The notes under the pieces are model-generated. The model searched no databases, was not told the origin of the DNA, and was given only the letters and a program-made list of their open reading frames with translations. A DNA stretch of 10,299 bases from an uncultured Bacilli bacterium (GTDB taxonomy: Bacteria; Bacillota_I; Bacilli_A; RFN20; CAG-631): NCBI GenBank assembly GCA_934215405.1, contig CAKPZU010000072.1:1-10299 (forward strand), in the 5' to 3' direction. Below, piece after piece: positions 1-6,553 of this stretch; position 1 is the first letter of the stretch; each line of letters starts with the position of its first letter. The position numbers and the translations under genes are program-made.

Positions 1-1
1 C

Positions 2-46
2 TATAGAGGCATTCTTAAAGATTTTTATTTAAAATATAAGAGGTAG
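2..46 (+). CDS. Possible C-terminal tail of an upstream gene (partial)
   Basis: Frame 2 is open from the window edge and reads YRGILKDFYLKYKR before a TAG stop. That stop directly abuts the Shine-Dalgarno of the cardiolipin synthase gene. This stop-next-to-SD arrangement is typical of adjacent genes in one operon, and the basic, hydrophilic ending is a plausible C-terminus. Only 14 codons are visible, so no family can be named, and the reading could be chance in AT-rich DNA. Another frame also stays open for a few codons here. Confidence 0.3.
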   Translation, partial: YRGILKDFYLKYKR

Positions 47-51
47 ATATT

Positions 52-1581
52 ATGAAATTATTTAAAGGGTTTAAGCTAATATTTAGCCGATTATTTTTAA
101 TTGGAGTAGCCGTTATTTTACAAGTTGTTTTGCTATCATACTTTATATTTGATTTAACACAATCATATTTTTACTTTCAGGTAAGTGAAGCTATAATTGG
201 CTTTTTAGCATTCATAGCTATTAATAATAGTAAGAAGATTCATCCTGAACATAAAATATTGTGGGTTATTCTTTTACTTGTAATTCCCTTTGTTGGTATT
301 ACGCTTTATGTTTTATTTATGGTAAATACTCCATCTAAAAAAATCATAAATAAATATACAACCTATGATAAAAATATTATTAATAAATCAAACGAATATC
401 AGCATGAAATAAAGTCAATTTCTAGAAAATATTATGGGCAAATTAAATATATTGAAAATATGTCTTCGTTAACTTGCTGTAAAAATACTAAAAGTACTTA
501 TTTTTATGATGGCATGCATTTTTATGAATCATTGCTATCTGATTTAAAAAATGCCAAAAAATTTATTTTAATGGAATACTTTATTATAAATAATGGCAAG
601 ATGTGGAATGGTATTTTAGATATTTTAAAGGAAAAGGTTAAAGAAGGCGTTGAGGTAAAATTCTTATATGATGATTTAGGATCATGTAGATATGTTAAGG
701 GTAATTACTACAAATATTTAAGAAAGTTTGGTATTAAATGCTATAAATTCAGCACAATGATTCCATTAGTTTCCTCATATCATAACAATAGAGATCATAG
801 AAAAATAACTATTGTTGATGGAAAAATTGGTTATACAGGTGGAATTAATATTTCTGATGAATATATTAATTTAACTCACCCTTATGGATATTGGAAGGAT
901 AATGCTATAAGGCTTGAAGGCGAAGCCGTAAATAATTTAACAATTTTATTTTTACAATTATATGGCGTTACTTCAAGAACAAAGCAAGACTTTGAATATT
1001 ATATGAATAGGGACAATGATATTATTAGTAATGAAATAATAATGCCTTATGGTACTGGACCTAAAAGCTTTTATTATGAAAATATGGCTACTGATATATT
1101 TTTAAATATGATAGCACAAGCTCAGCGTTCAATTGATATATCTACTCCATATTTAATTATCGATTATGCTTTAACAAATGCTTTAATTGCTGCTAGTAAA
1201 AGAGGTGTAAGAGTTAGAATATTAATTCCTTCAAAGCCAGATAAAAAGCTAATTTATGCCTTTACTAAGCAAGCTGCCTTACAGCTTTTAAGCAATGGAG
1301 TTGAAATATATACCTACACACCTGGCTTTAACCATGCTAAATCATTTTTAGTTGATAATGAAATAGCCTTTGTAGGAACAACTAATCTTGATTTTAGATC
1401 ATTAATTCACCATTATGAATGTGGTGTTTATATTTATAATTCACCATGCATAAAGGAAATTGCTATTAATTTTGAAAAGGACTACTTAAAATCTAAAAAA
1501 GTAGCCCCAAAGGATTTTAAAAATAAATTAATTACTACAATTATTGTTTCGTTTTTAAAGATTTTCCAATCATTATTATAA
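52..1581 (+). CDS. cls: Cardiolipin synthase (phospholipase D superfamily)
   Basis: This is a 509-residue membrane enzyme of the bacterial Cls family. The family condenses two phosphatidylglycerol molecules into cardiolipin plus glycerol, or runs related phosphatidyl transfers. Three hydrophobic segments (about residues 10-34, 44-58 and 66-91) form the N-terminal membrane part usual for Firmicutes Cls. Two HKD catalytic motifs follow: H249-R-K251 with D256 and the G263-G264 pair, then H428-A-K430 with D435 and an NLDFRS segment. Both motifs are intact and the length matches the family, so the enzyme is probably active. The ATG is preceded by AAGAGGT at 38-44 with suitable spacing. No promoter is visible before the gene, and it may be co-transcribed with the gene whose tail ends at 46. 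Which Cls paralogue this is, and the exact lipid donor, cannot be told from the sequence. Confidence 0.95.
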   Translation: MKLFKGFKLIFSRLFLIGVAVILQVVLLSYFIFDLTQSYFYFQVSEAIIGFLAFIAINNSKKIHPEHKILWVILLLVIPFVGITLYVLFMVNTPSKKIINKYTTYDKNIINKSNEYQHEIKSISRKYYGQIKYIENMSSLTCCKNTKSTYFYDGMHFYESLLSDLKNAKKFILMEYFIINNGKMWNGILDILKEKVKEGVEVKFLYDDLGSCRYVKGNYYKYLRKFGIKCYKFSTMIPLVSSYHNNRDHRKITIVDGKIGYTGGINISDEYINLTHPYGYWKDNAIRLEGEAVNNLTILFLQLYGVTSRTKQDFEYYMNRDNDIISNEIIMPYGTGPKSFYYENMATDIFLNMIAQAQRSIDISTPYLIIDYALTNALIAASKRGVRVRILIPSKPDKKLIYAFTKQAALQLLSNGVEIYTYTPGFNHAKSFLVDNEIAFVGTTNLDFRSLIHHYECGVYIYNSPCIKEIAINFEKDYLKSKKVAPKDFKNKLITTIIVSFLKIFQSLL

Positions 1582-1597
1582 ATTAGAGAATTATTTA

Positions 1598-1789
1598 TTG
1601 AAATTAAAGATAGATAAGTACCCTTTAGTATTATTAATTCGTTTAATAATGCTTCTTTCTTTAAGCGTTTTTAATATTCTTTATACACTCATTTCACTTT
1701 TATTATGTATTGGCACATGCTTTTACAATAAGAATAATGGCATAAATAATTTTTTTATAAATAAAAAGCCACTTATTTTTGTAGTATAA
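1598..1789 (+). CDS. Doubtful small hydrophobic ORF, 63 aa
   Basis: The reading frame begins at a TTG 16 nt after the cls stop and would encode a lysine-rich N-terminus, one or two hydrophobic segments (about residues 9-40) and an asparagine/lysine-rich tail. I do not recognise it. Against it: there is no convincing Shine-Dalgarno (only AGAGA), the start is not ATG, the first ATG (1649, residue 18) also lacks an SD, and the 3' end runs into the terminator hairpin of the opposing operon. AT-rich noncoding DNA easily yields hydrophobic ORFs of this size. It could be a small membrane protein co-transcribed with cls or simply intergenic sequence; I favour the second. Confidence 0.2.
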   Translation: MKLKIDKYPLVLLIRLIMLLSLSVFNILYTLISLLLCIGTCFYNKNNGINNFFINKKPLIFVV

Positions 1790-1798
1790 TTTAGTGGC
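1763..1798 (-). terminator. Rho-independent terminator of the minus-strand gene run
   Basis: Read on the minus strand, GCCACT (1798-1793) pairs with AGTGGC (1773-1768) across a 19-nt AT-rich loop and is followed at once by five T residues (1767-1763). It lies 15 nt beyond the stop of the alpha/beta hydrolase gene, the right place to end that transcript. The stem is only 6 bp but GC-rich for this genome. No T-run follows the hairpin on the plus strand, so it is not an obvious terminator for cls. Confidence 0.65.
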
Positions 1799-1813
1799 AC
1801 TTAATATTAAATA

Positions 1814-2767
1814 TTATTCGTCAATAATTTTAGCATTAACTAAGAATTTTTTTAGATTTATAGCATATTCTTTAGGGTAATCAACAATGCTACAAGCATG
1901 CCTTGAATTATCATAGATATCAATCATTTTAAAGCCTTCCTTAGCATCATAATTTTGATAAACCATATATGAAGGTACAAAATCATCCTTACTTCCTTGT
2001 ACAAAATACATAGGTATATCTTTGCATTTTTTAATCATCTTTATTGGACAAACATCATTAAATGAGGATTTTGTTTTAATTTTAAAATAAAGATTTGCGA
2101 ATTGCATAATTGGAAATGTTGGTAAATGTTTTAGCTCCTTACATTGATAATATAATAATTCCTTTAATGAACTATAGCCGCAATCCTCACTAATAAAGGC
2201 TAAATTGCCGTATCTACCCCCATGAATCATAACTGTCGCACTTCCCATAGATTCACCTTGAGTGCCTATTATTATATCATCTTTAAATCGTTTTTTAATT
2301 TCTTCAATGATCGTTTGCAAATCATCTGCTTCCTTATCGCCCATTGTAGTTATTTTCTTATCTGATTCAAAATGGTTTCTATGATCATATATAAATATGT
2401 GAAATCCTAAATTTAAATATATTTTTCCATATGCTAGCATAGCATAACGATTACTAGTCCAACCATGAACTAAAACAACAACTCTTTCTTTATTATCTTT
2501 AAATTTAATATCTTTTTTCTTACTAATATATGATGCTTTTAAATTATAGCCATATTTAGATTTAACTATAAAATCCTCAAACTTAAAATAATTATTAAAT
2601 TCATCTTCAGTAATTTTCTTATTTTTATATTCATATGACAAAATTTCATCAATATTATGACATGTTGGATACATCATAATATTCATCATTATTATTGAAA
2701 TAATAAACGATAAAATAAAATATAAGAAAGCAATGGATAAAATTATTATTAATATGGTTTTAAGCAT
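1814..2767 (-). CDS. Membrane-anchored alpha/beta hydrolase (YqkD-like)
   Basis: This 317-residue serine hydrolase has an uncleaved-looking N-terminal signal anchor (hydrophobic residues about 4-32), which would place the catalytic domain outside the membrane. Alpha/beta-hydrolase landmarks appear in order: the oxyanion-region H101-G-W103, the D128-H-R130 strand end, the nucleophile elbow G171-E-S173-M-G175, a late acidic residue in GSKDDFVP (probably D261), and the histidine H290 in the SRHA segment. A full Ser-Asp-His triad is therefore present. Topology and length resemble Bacillus YqkD-type hydrolases, whose substrates are poorly defined; an esterase or lipase acting on envelope molecules is possible but is inference. 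The ATG is only 4 nt from the stop of the methyltransferase gene upstream, and its SD (AAGGAG, 2781-2776) lies inside that gene, so translation is probably coupled. It is the last gene before the terminator. Confidence 0.88.
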   Translation of the reverse strand: MLKTILIIILSIAFLYFILSFIISIIMMNIMMYPTCHNIDEILSYEYKNKKITEDEFNNYFKFEDFIVKSKYGYNLKASYISKKKDIKFKDNKERVVVLVHGWTSNRYAMLAYGKIYLNLGFHIFIYDHRNHFESDKKITTMGDKEADDLQTIIEEIKKRFKDDIIIGTQGESMGSATVMIHGGRYGNLAFISEDCGYSSLKELLYYQCKELKHLPTFPIMQFANLYFKIKTKSSFNDVCPIKMIKKCKDIPMYFVQGSKDDFVPSYMVYQNYDAKEGFKMIDIYDNSRHACSIVDYPKEYAINLKKFLVNAKIIDE

Positions 2768-2771
2768 GTAA

Positions 2772-3512
2772 TTATTCTCCTTTACTTATAGAATCTAAAT
2801 AATAAAGCATTATTGAAGTTGCAACGCCAACATTTAATGAGTCAATATTACTTGAATGCTCAATTTTAACATTAATATCACTATCTTGTTGATTAATTAA
2901 GCTAACACCACTGCCCTCATTTCCGACAATCAAAGCAAATTTATTAATATTCTTTAAGGAATTTAAAGGAACGCTTCTTTTTGATAATGTTGAAGCTATA
3001 ACACATACATTATTTTCCTTTAGTTTTTTTATTATATCATTAACATTTCCATAAATTAATGGAATCTTTAAAATTGCTCCTTGTGATCCTCTTATTACCT
3101 TATCATTATAAATATCAACAGAGCCATTGCTTAAAATAATCATATCAACATTAAAGGCTAAAGCAGTTCGAATAATAGTTCCCATATTTCCAGGGTCAGA
3201 AACGCCATCACAAATTAAATATCTATTTTTAGTAAAATCAAGCTCATATTTATCTTTCTTTACAATAGCTATAATATTTTGTGGAGCTTCAACTGCTGAT
3301 ATTTTTTTTAAAATAGCCTCAGTAACATAATATACCATTACTTTATCATTAAGGTAATTTTTATTTGTGGTAAAAATGCATTCAATGTCTTTAGCCATAG
3401 CAATTAAATGTTCACCTTCAATTAAATACTTACCTTCCTTATCACGGTATTTCTTATCTTTTAATTGGGCTGCATAGATTACTATCTTATTATTTAATGA
3501 TGTTATTTCCAT
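2772..3512 (-). CDS. TrmH/SpoU-family RNA 2'-O-ribose methyltransferase
   Basis: The 246-residue protein matches the SPOUT class of SAM-dependent methyltransferases that modify ribose 2'-OH groups in rRNA or tRNA. The N-terminal part (about residues 1-85, with KYRDKEG and L-I-E-G at 30-33) is the usual RNA substrate-binding domain of Gram-positive RlmB/TsnR-like proteins. The knotted catalytic domain shows motif 1 (D102-G-V-S-D-P-G-N109 to R115), motif 2 (G197-N-E-G-S-G202) and motif 3 (I223-D-S-L-N-V228). All the family's catalytic and SAM-knot residues that I can check are present. The SD AAGGAG (3526-3521) lies within the last codons of the preceding metallopeptidase gene, 2 nt before whose stop this gene begins, indicating tight coupling. 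The target nucleotide cannot be deduced; the B. subtilis YsgA-type branch is the closest impression. Confidence 0.92.
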   Translation of the reverse strand: MEITSLNNKIVIYAAQLKDKKYRDKEGKYLIEGEHLIAMAKDIECIFTTNKNYLNDKVMVYYVTEAILKKISAVEAPQNIIAIVKKDKYELDFTKNRYLICDGVSDPGNMGTIIRTALAFNVDMIILSNGSVDIYNDKVIRGSQGAILKIPLIYGNVNDIIKKLKENNVCVIASTLSKRSVPLNSLKNINKFALIVGNEGSGVSLINQQDSDINVKIEHSSNIDSLNVGVATSIMLYYLDSISKGE

Positions 3513-3514
3513 AT

Positions 3515-4147
3515 TTAATTCTCCTTCAATTTTGCTTTTGCTAATTTATAATCCTTAAAATAAGTGCTTACTATTTTATAAAATTCTGGTGAGTGATTGA
3601 ATTGTATAGTATGAGCAAGCTCATGAACAACAACATATTTTATACAAAAATCATTTTTAAATAATAATTCTAAAGCATAGGATATTTCATGCTTTTTCTT
3701 ATTATAGCATCCCCATCTTGTTTTTACGTCCTTTACTGATATTTTAGGAAATGAGCATTTTAGATTCATTTCCATAAATGTATCCTTAGTAAGTAAAATC
3801 ATCTTTTTTAAAAATTCATTAGTAAATAGCTTTTTTATTTGCTTTTTAAAATCAATTTCTTCATTTAAGAAAATAAAGTTATCTGTATATTTAATAACGC
3901 TTTTTGATGGTATTATTTGATATGAATGATTTAAAATGGTAATGTAATCATAAGCCTTTAAAGTATTTTTTTCCTTTAATGCTTGCTTATTAAGCTGTCT
4001 GTTAATAAAATCTTGATTATTATTAATAAAATTATTAATTGTTGCTTTTGATGTAAAAAAAGGCGCAGAAATGACAATAGTATTATCCTTCACACGCATA
4101 TACATTCTTTTTATTCTTTTATAATTTATTTTAACCTTTGCTTCCAT
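3515..4147 (-). CDS. YgjP-type (DUF45/WLM) zinc metallopeptidase
   Basis: A protein of about 210 residues of the COG1451/YgjP-like family. It carries the zinc-metallopeptidase signature H175-E-L-A-H179 followed by H185 in the NHSPEF segment. The preceding block R-W-G-C-Y-N with S-Y-A-L-E-L is the typical family core. The N-terminal half (INYKRIKRMYMRV, NTIVISAP) matches the usual family beginning. I chose the ATG at 4147 because family members start close to this segment. Longer starts at ATG 4153 or 4162, or TTG 4174, would only add a Tyr/Met-rich stretch that looks like promoter DNA. No start has a strong SD (only GTGG about 9 nt upstream), so the start is uncertain. It overlaps translation signals with the downstream methyltransferase gene. 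Substrate is unknown; members are cytoplasmic proteases related to SprT/WLM peptidases. Confidence 0.87.
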   Translation of the reverse strand: MEAKVKINYKRIKRMYMRVKDNTIVISAPFFTSKATINNFINNNQDFINRQLNKQALKEKNTLKAYDYITILNHSYQIIPSKSVIKYTDNFIFLNEEIDFKKQIKKLFTNEFLKKMILLTKDTFMEMNLKCSFPKISVKDVKTRWGCYNKKKHEISYALELLFKNDFCIKYVVVHELAHTIQFNHSPEFYKIVSTYFKDYKLAKAKLKEN

Positions 4148-4164
4148 ATACATATACCACATAT

Positions 4165-4193
4165 ATAATAGCAAATTTTTTTAATCTTTTAAA
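4165..4193 (-). promoter_or_regulatory. Candidate extended -10 promoter before the metallopeptidase gene
   Basis: On the minus strand TTTAAA (4193-4188) is followed after 17 nt by TATTAT (4170-4165), which is preceded by TGC, an extended -10 arrangement. Transcription would begin near 4158, just upstream of the chosen ATG at 4147. The -35 is weak and lies in a hairpin-forming palindrome. AT-rich DNA gives many chance matches, so this is only a candidate internal promoter for the three distal genes. Confidence 0.3.
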
Positions 4194-4195
4194 GA

Positions 4196-4981
4196 TTAAT
4201 TAATCCAAATTGTTGAATTTATTGGGATGTTGTCATATAAATATTTTGAATCTTCAAAGCTATATCGAATACAACCATTTGAAACCCTATCCTTTAATCT
4301 ATTATCTAAAACCTTTTTATCTAACGAATATGGAAATGAATGAAGTAAATATGAGCCACTATATTGTAAATAATTATAGCAAATATATGTATTATCACGG
4401 CCATAAAAATGTGTTCCTTTATTACCTATAGTATAAATTCCTCTTTTTGTTGGTGTAATATTAGCACCACTTGCACAATTAAGCCTTTTAATTAGAAAAT
4501 AATGATTATCATTTTTTTGTAAAACATATGTTTCTATTCGATATAAATCAACCCAAATAAGATAATTCGTTTTTGAGCTTAATGTAGAATTATTAACATA
4601 TAATTCTATTTCTTCAGCACTTAAGCTATCTTTATTTTTTGTTTCGTCATTAGCTAAAATAGTTACATAATAATTTAAATACCATTTATCCTCATTATCT
4701 ATTATTAAATGATATTCCTTGCCATTTTGCTTATCTTCAATTACCTCTCCTACTAATTCTTTTCCATTTTCTACTATTTTGGCTTTAACAATGTAAGGTT
4801 TAACCTTTTGCTTTACCTTTTCATATTCACTTTCAAATATTTCTTTATAATAATCGCTCATTGATTCACTTTCACTTTCATTTAAATAATAACGGCCCTC
4901 ATCATTAAATATGAAATAGGAAAGTAAAAAAGAACATAATAATAAAAAAGTTAATGTAATATACTTTAATAGCTTCATCAT
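4196..4981 (-). CDS. L,D-transpeptidase, YkuD domain, membrane-anchored
   Basis: A 261-residue protein with an N-terminal signal anchor or signal peptide (hydrophobic about 7-25), an acidic/serine-rich stretch (ESESES at 35-40), a lysine-rich linker region, and a C-terminal YkuD catalytic domain (about 139-260). YkuD enzymes form 3-3 peptidoglycan cross-links or attach proteins to the wall outside the membrane. Key residues visible are H214 in LLHSFPYS, then S234-N-G-C237-I-R239, with C237 as the acyl-enzyme cysteine. The usual SHGC has Asn in place of His at 235. The domain ending EDSKYLYDNIP is classic for the family. The ATG at 4981 is preceded by GGTGAT with the same spacing as the gene at 8015; a second ATG follows immediately. 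It lies between the HAD gene and the metallopeptidase gene. Its presence implies a walled cell. Confidence 0.92.
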   Translation of the reverse strand: MMKLLKYITLTFLLLCSFLLSYFIFNDEGRYYLNESESESMSDYYKEIFESEYEKVKQKVKPYIVKAKIVENGKELVGEVIEDKQNGKEYHLIIDNEDKWYLNYYVTILANDETKNKDSLSAEEIELYVNNSTLSSKTNYLIWVDLYRIETYVLQKNDNHYFLIKRLNCASGANITPTKRGIYTIGNKGTHFYGRDNTYICYNYLQYSGSYLLHSFPYSLDKKVLDNRLKDRVSNGCIRYSFEDSKYLYDNIPINSTIWIN

Positions 4982-4984
4982 ATA

Positions 4985-5006
4985 ATCACCATTATTAGTA
5001 TTTACA
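4985..5006 (-). promoter_or_regulatory. 22-nt upstream element with GGTGAT SD (copy A)
   Basis: On the minus strand TGTAAATACTA (5006-4996) is followed by 5 nt and GGTGAT (4990-4985), 3 nt before the L,D-transpeptidase ATG. GGTGAT is complementary to the AUCACC of the 16S 3' end and acts as an extended Shine-Dalgarno. The same 22-nt element, 19 of 22 positions identical, sits at the same distance before the gene starting at 8015. The TACTAATAAT part could also serve as a -10 box. Confidence 0.5.
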
Positions 5007-5019
5007 TTAATTTTTTAAT

Positions 5020-6027
5020 TTATATTAATTCTTTTAAAGAATAAATTACATATGTTGGTTTAATTTCATCATTATTCTTTAATCTTTTGAAATTGAAATA
5101 ACAGGTTTTAACGTTACTATTAATTCCAAGCTTAATATCACTAGATAATGAATCGCCTATAATTAAAGCTTCATCCTTGTTAAAATCTTTAATATATGAG
5201 CATACATAATCCATAAATAGCTTACTAGGCTTATTATATTTAATTTCATCAGAAATAAATGAATGAATAAAAAATTGCTCCAGTTTTGCTTTTTTAACAC
5301 GATATTTTTGAGTTTTATAAACGCCATTAGTTATAGCATAGATTTGTTTGTTTTTTTCGAGTTCTTTTAAAATTAGATTAGCATCCTTCACTAAAAAAGC
5401 TTGCTTATTAAGATAATATCTATATGTATCCTCAAAATCAATTGATGCTACATTAATATTATTTTTTACTAAAAATTCATCAAATCTTTTAATTAAGCAT
5501 TCATCTCTACTAATAATTCCTTTTTCAACCATTTTCCAATATTTTATATTAATCAAATGATAATCATTTATGAGTTTATTAGTAGCCTTTATATGATATT
5601 TATTTAAAGCTAGTGTTAAAGCTTTTCTTTCTGACTTTTCAAAGCTTAATAATGTATCATCAACATCAAACAATAAATATTTAAAGTCATTTATAAAATA
5701 TAATTTATTTATATCTAGCTTTAGCATTTTATCATCTTTTATAAATCCAACCTCAGCTAAATAGCTAGACATTTTATTTAAGCAATAAACAATCTTTGCT
5801 TTACTAGTTAAGTATTTACAAAACAATCTAATTATAGAAGTTTCATAATTATATTTATAATATTTTTTATTAATTCTTTTATACATAAAATAAGCCTCAT
5901 TATCAACTAATCTTAATGATATATAAGCTATTAAAGAATCATTTATTAAAACATTATATAAGCTAGTACCTTTTACATTACAATTATTCTTTCCTCTTAT
6001 AATTTTAATATTGTCAAGTTTTAGCAT
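5020..6027 (-). CDS. GNAT-like domain fused to a YjjG-type HAD hydrolase
   Basis: A 335-residue two-part protein. Residues 115-335 form a haloacid dehalogenase-type phosphatase: motif I D121-V-D123-D-T125-L, motif II in I-T233-N-G, motif III lysine K266 in the N-K-P-S-K segment, and motif IV G291-D-S-L-S-S-D297. The layout, with a helical cap between motifs I and II, resembles the YjjG/YfnB group that dephosphorylates (non-canonical) nucleoside monophosphates. Substrate is inference. Residues about 5-106 look like a small GNAT acetyltransferase fold: strands around 24-49, a helix starting in YNYETSIIRLF, and a late G94-F-I typical of the family. The acetyl-CoA-binding glycines expected before that helix are replaced (K-Y-N-Y-E), so the domain may be degenerate. 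A strong GGAGG (6037-6033) precedes the ATG. The gene lies just beyond the rpsO terminator and probably relies on read-through. Confidence 0.85.
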   Translation of the reverse strand: MLKLDNIKIIRGKNNCNVKGTSLYNVLINDSLIAYISLRLVDNEAYFMYKRINKKYYKYNYETSIIRLFCKYLTSKAKIVYCLNKMSSYLAEVGFIKDDKMLKLDINKLYFINDFKYLLFDVDDTLLSFEKSERKALTLALNKYHIKATNKLINDYHLINIKYWKMVEKGIISRDECLIKRFDEFLVKNNINVASIDFEDTYRYYLNKQAFLVKDANLILKELEKNKQIYAITNGVYKTQKYRVKKAKLEQFFIHSFISDEIKYNKPSKLFMDYVCSYIKDFNKDEALIIGDSLSSDIKLGINSNVKTCYFNFKRLKNNDEIKPTYVIYSLKELI

Positions 6028-6044
6028 AAATACCTCCTATAAAG

Positions 6045-6072
6045 AAAAAAACTGAAAATTAATTCAGTTTTT
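6045..6072 (-). terminator. Rho-independent terminator of rpsO
   Basis: On the minus strand ACTGAA (6068-6063) pairs with TTCAGT (6056-6051) around a TTAATT loop. The stem can be lengthened by A-T pairs to about 10 bp and ends in a run of seven T residues (6051-6045). It begins two bases after the rpsO stop codon. The flanking A and T tracts make it nearly symmetrical, so it could also work on the plus strand. The next gene's SD lies only 8 nt beyond, so some read-through would be needed to express it from this promoter. Confidence 0.85.
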
Positions 6073-6074
6073 AA

Positions 6075-6341
6075 TTAACCACGAATTCCTAGTTTTTTAA
6101 TTAATGCTGCATAACGATCATAATCTTTCTTTTCAAGATAAGCAAGTAAAGCATGTCTTTGTGCAACAAGTCTTAATAATCCACGACTATTGTGGTGGTC
6201 ATTCTTATGAGTCTTAACGTGCTCAGTAAGATATTTAATTCTTGCAGTTAATAAAGCAACTTGAACTTCAGTTGAACCAGTATCTTGTTCGTTTTGTCCA
6301 TATTCCTTTACGATTTCTGCTACAGCTTCTTTTGTTAACAT
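6075..6341 (-). CDS. rpsO: 30S ribosomal protein S15
   Basis: This 88-residue protein is S15, a primary binder of the 16S rRNA central domain and of intersubunit bridge B4. Its length matches the family (about 89). Recognisable blocks are DTGSTEVQVALLT (20-32), TEHVKTHKNDHHNSRG (39-54, with the conserved His/Asp residues that contact rRNA) and the ending YAALIKKLGIRG. The frame stays open for 47 codons upstream, but the ATG at 6341 is the true start: AGGAGG (6356-6351) is 9 nt before it and family proteins start here with MLTKE-like sequence. It has its own promoter, a leader of about 75 nt and its own terminator. In many Firmicutes pnp follows rpsO; here a HAD gene does. S15 is autoregulated through leader RNA in several bacteria, which fits the leader structure described separately. 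Confidence 0.97.
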   Translation of the reverse strand: MLTKEAVAEIVKEYGQNEQDTGSTEVQVALLTARIKYLTEHVKTHKNDHHNSRGLLRLVAQRHALLAYLEKKDYDRYAALIKKLGIRG

Positions 6342-6416
6342 ATTATTTATCCTCCTATTAACATTTAACGGCGTAAACGAAGAAACAATTGGAGATTTTG
6401 TATCTAAGTAGACGTC
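6342..6416 (-). promoter_or_regulatory. rpsO 5' leader with SD-sequestering helix (candidate S15 autoregulatory element)
   Basis: From the predicted start site the mRNA leader is about 75 nt. On the minus strand the segment 6395-6386 (TCTCCAATTG) can pair with 6360-6351 (TAATAGGAGG). This gives nine pairs, two of them G-T wobbles, interrupted by one A-A mismatch, and buries the whole Shine-Dalgarno. The 25-nt loop contains a short CGTTTACG self-complement. S15 leaders in E. coli, Thermus and Geobacillus bind S15 and block translation using different folds. The pairing is read directly from the sequence; its regulatory role is inference. Confidence 0.45.
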
Positions 6417-6422
6417 TATTTG

Positions 6423-6451
6423 ATTATATAATATTTTAATAATTTTAGCAA
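6423..6451 (-). promoter_or_regulatory. Promoter of rpsO
   Basis: On the minus strand TTGCTA (6451-6446) and a perfect TATAAT (6428-6423) are separated by exactly 17 nt, the consensus sigma-A spacing. The start site should fall near 6416, inside a perfect 10-bp palindrome TAGACGTCTA (6409-6418). It is the clearest promoter in the window and would drive rpsO, with read-through into the downstream minus-strand genes. Confidence 0.78.
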
Positions 6452-6500
6452 TTGTTATTTTAAAGAAAATTAGTTTTAGCAAAGAAAAAAATAAATTTTC

Positions 6501-6529
6501 TTTATCTTATTTTTTAATTAAACTATAAT
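6501..6529 (+). promoter_or_regulatory. Candidate promoter of the alcohol dehydrogenase gene
   Basis: A perfect TATAAT at 6524-6529 stands 17 nt after TTTATC (6501-6506), a poor -35. Transcription would begin near 6536, leaving a leader of about 18 nt that holds AGGAGG at 6544-6549. The -10 and SD are convincing and the -35 is not. The site is back-to-back with the rpsO promoter; about 50 bp separate the two -35 boxes. Confidence 0.5.
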
Positions 6530-6553
6530 AAAGTTATAAATCTAGGAGGAATT

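Noticed and set aside
3127..3330. Plus-strand ORF of 67 codons
   Set aside because: It lies entirely antisense within the well-supported rRNA methyltransferase gene and has no SD or recognisable motif.
4148..4174. Longer YgjP reading frame from a TTG at 4174
   Set aside because: It would begin with a TTG without SD and encode a Tyr/Met-rich stretch that coincides with a promoter-like sequence.
4181..4199. 9-bp inverted repeat TTAATCTTT/AAAGATTAA as a terminator after the L,D-transpeptidase gene
   Set aside because: On the minus strand it is followed by an A-run, not a T-run, and it overlaps the stop codon region; the stem is nearly all A-T.
4210..4431. Plus-strand ORF of 73 codons
   Set aside because: It is antisense to the catalytic end of the L,D-transpeptidase gene and shows no independent coding signal.
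6342..6482. 47-codon N-terminal extension of the S15 reading frame
   Set aside because: It overlaps the rpsO promoter and leader, has no SD, and S15 proteins are about 89 residues with a start matching the ATG at 6341.
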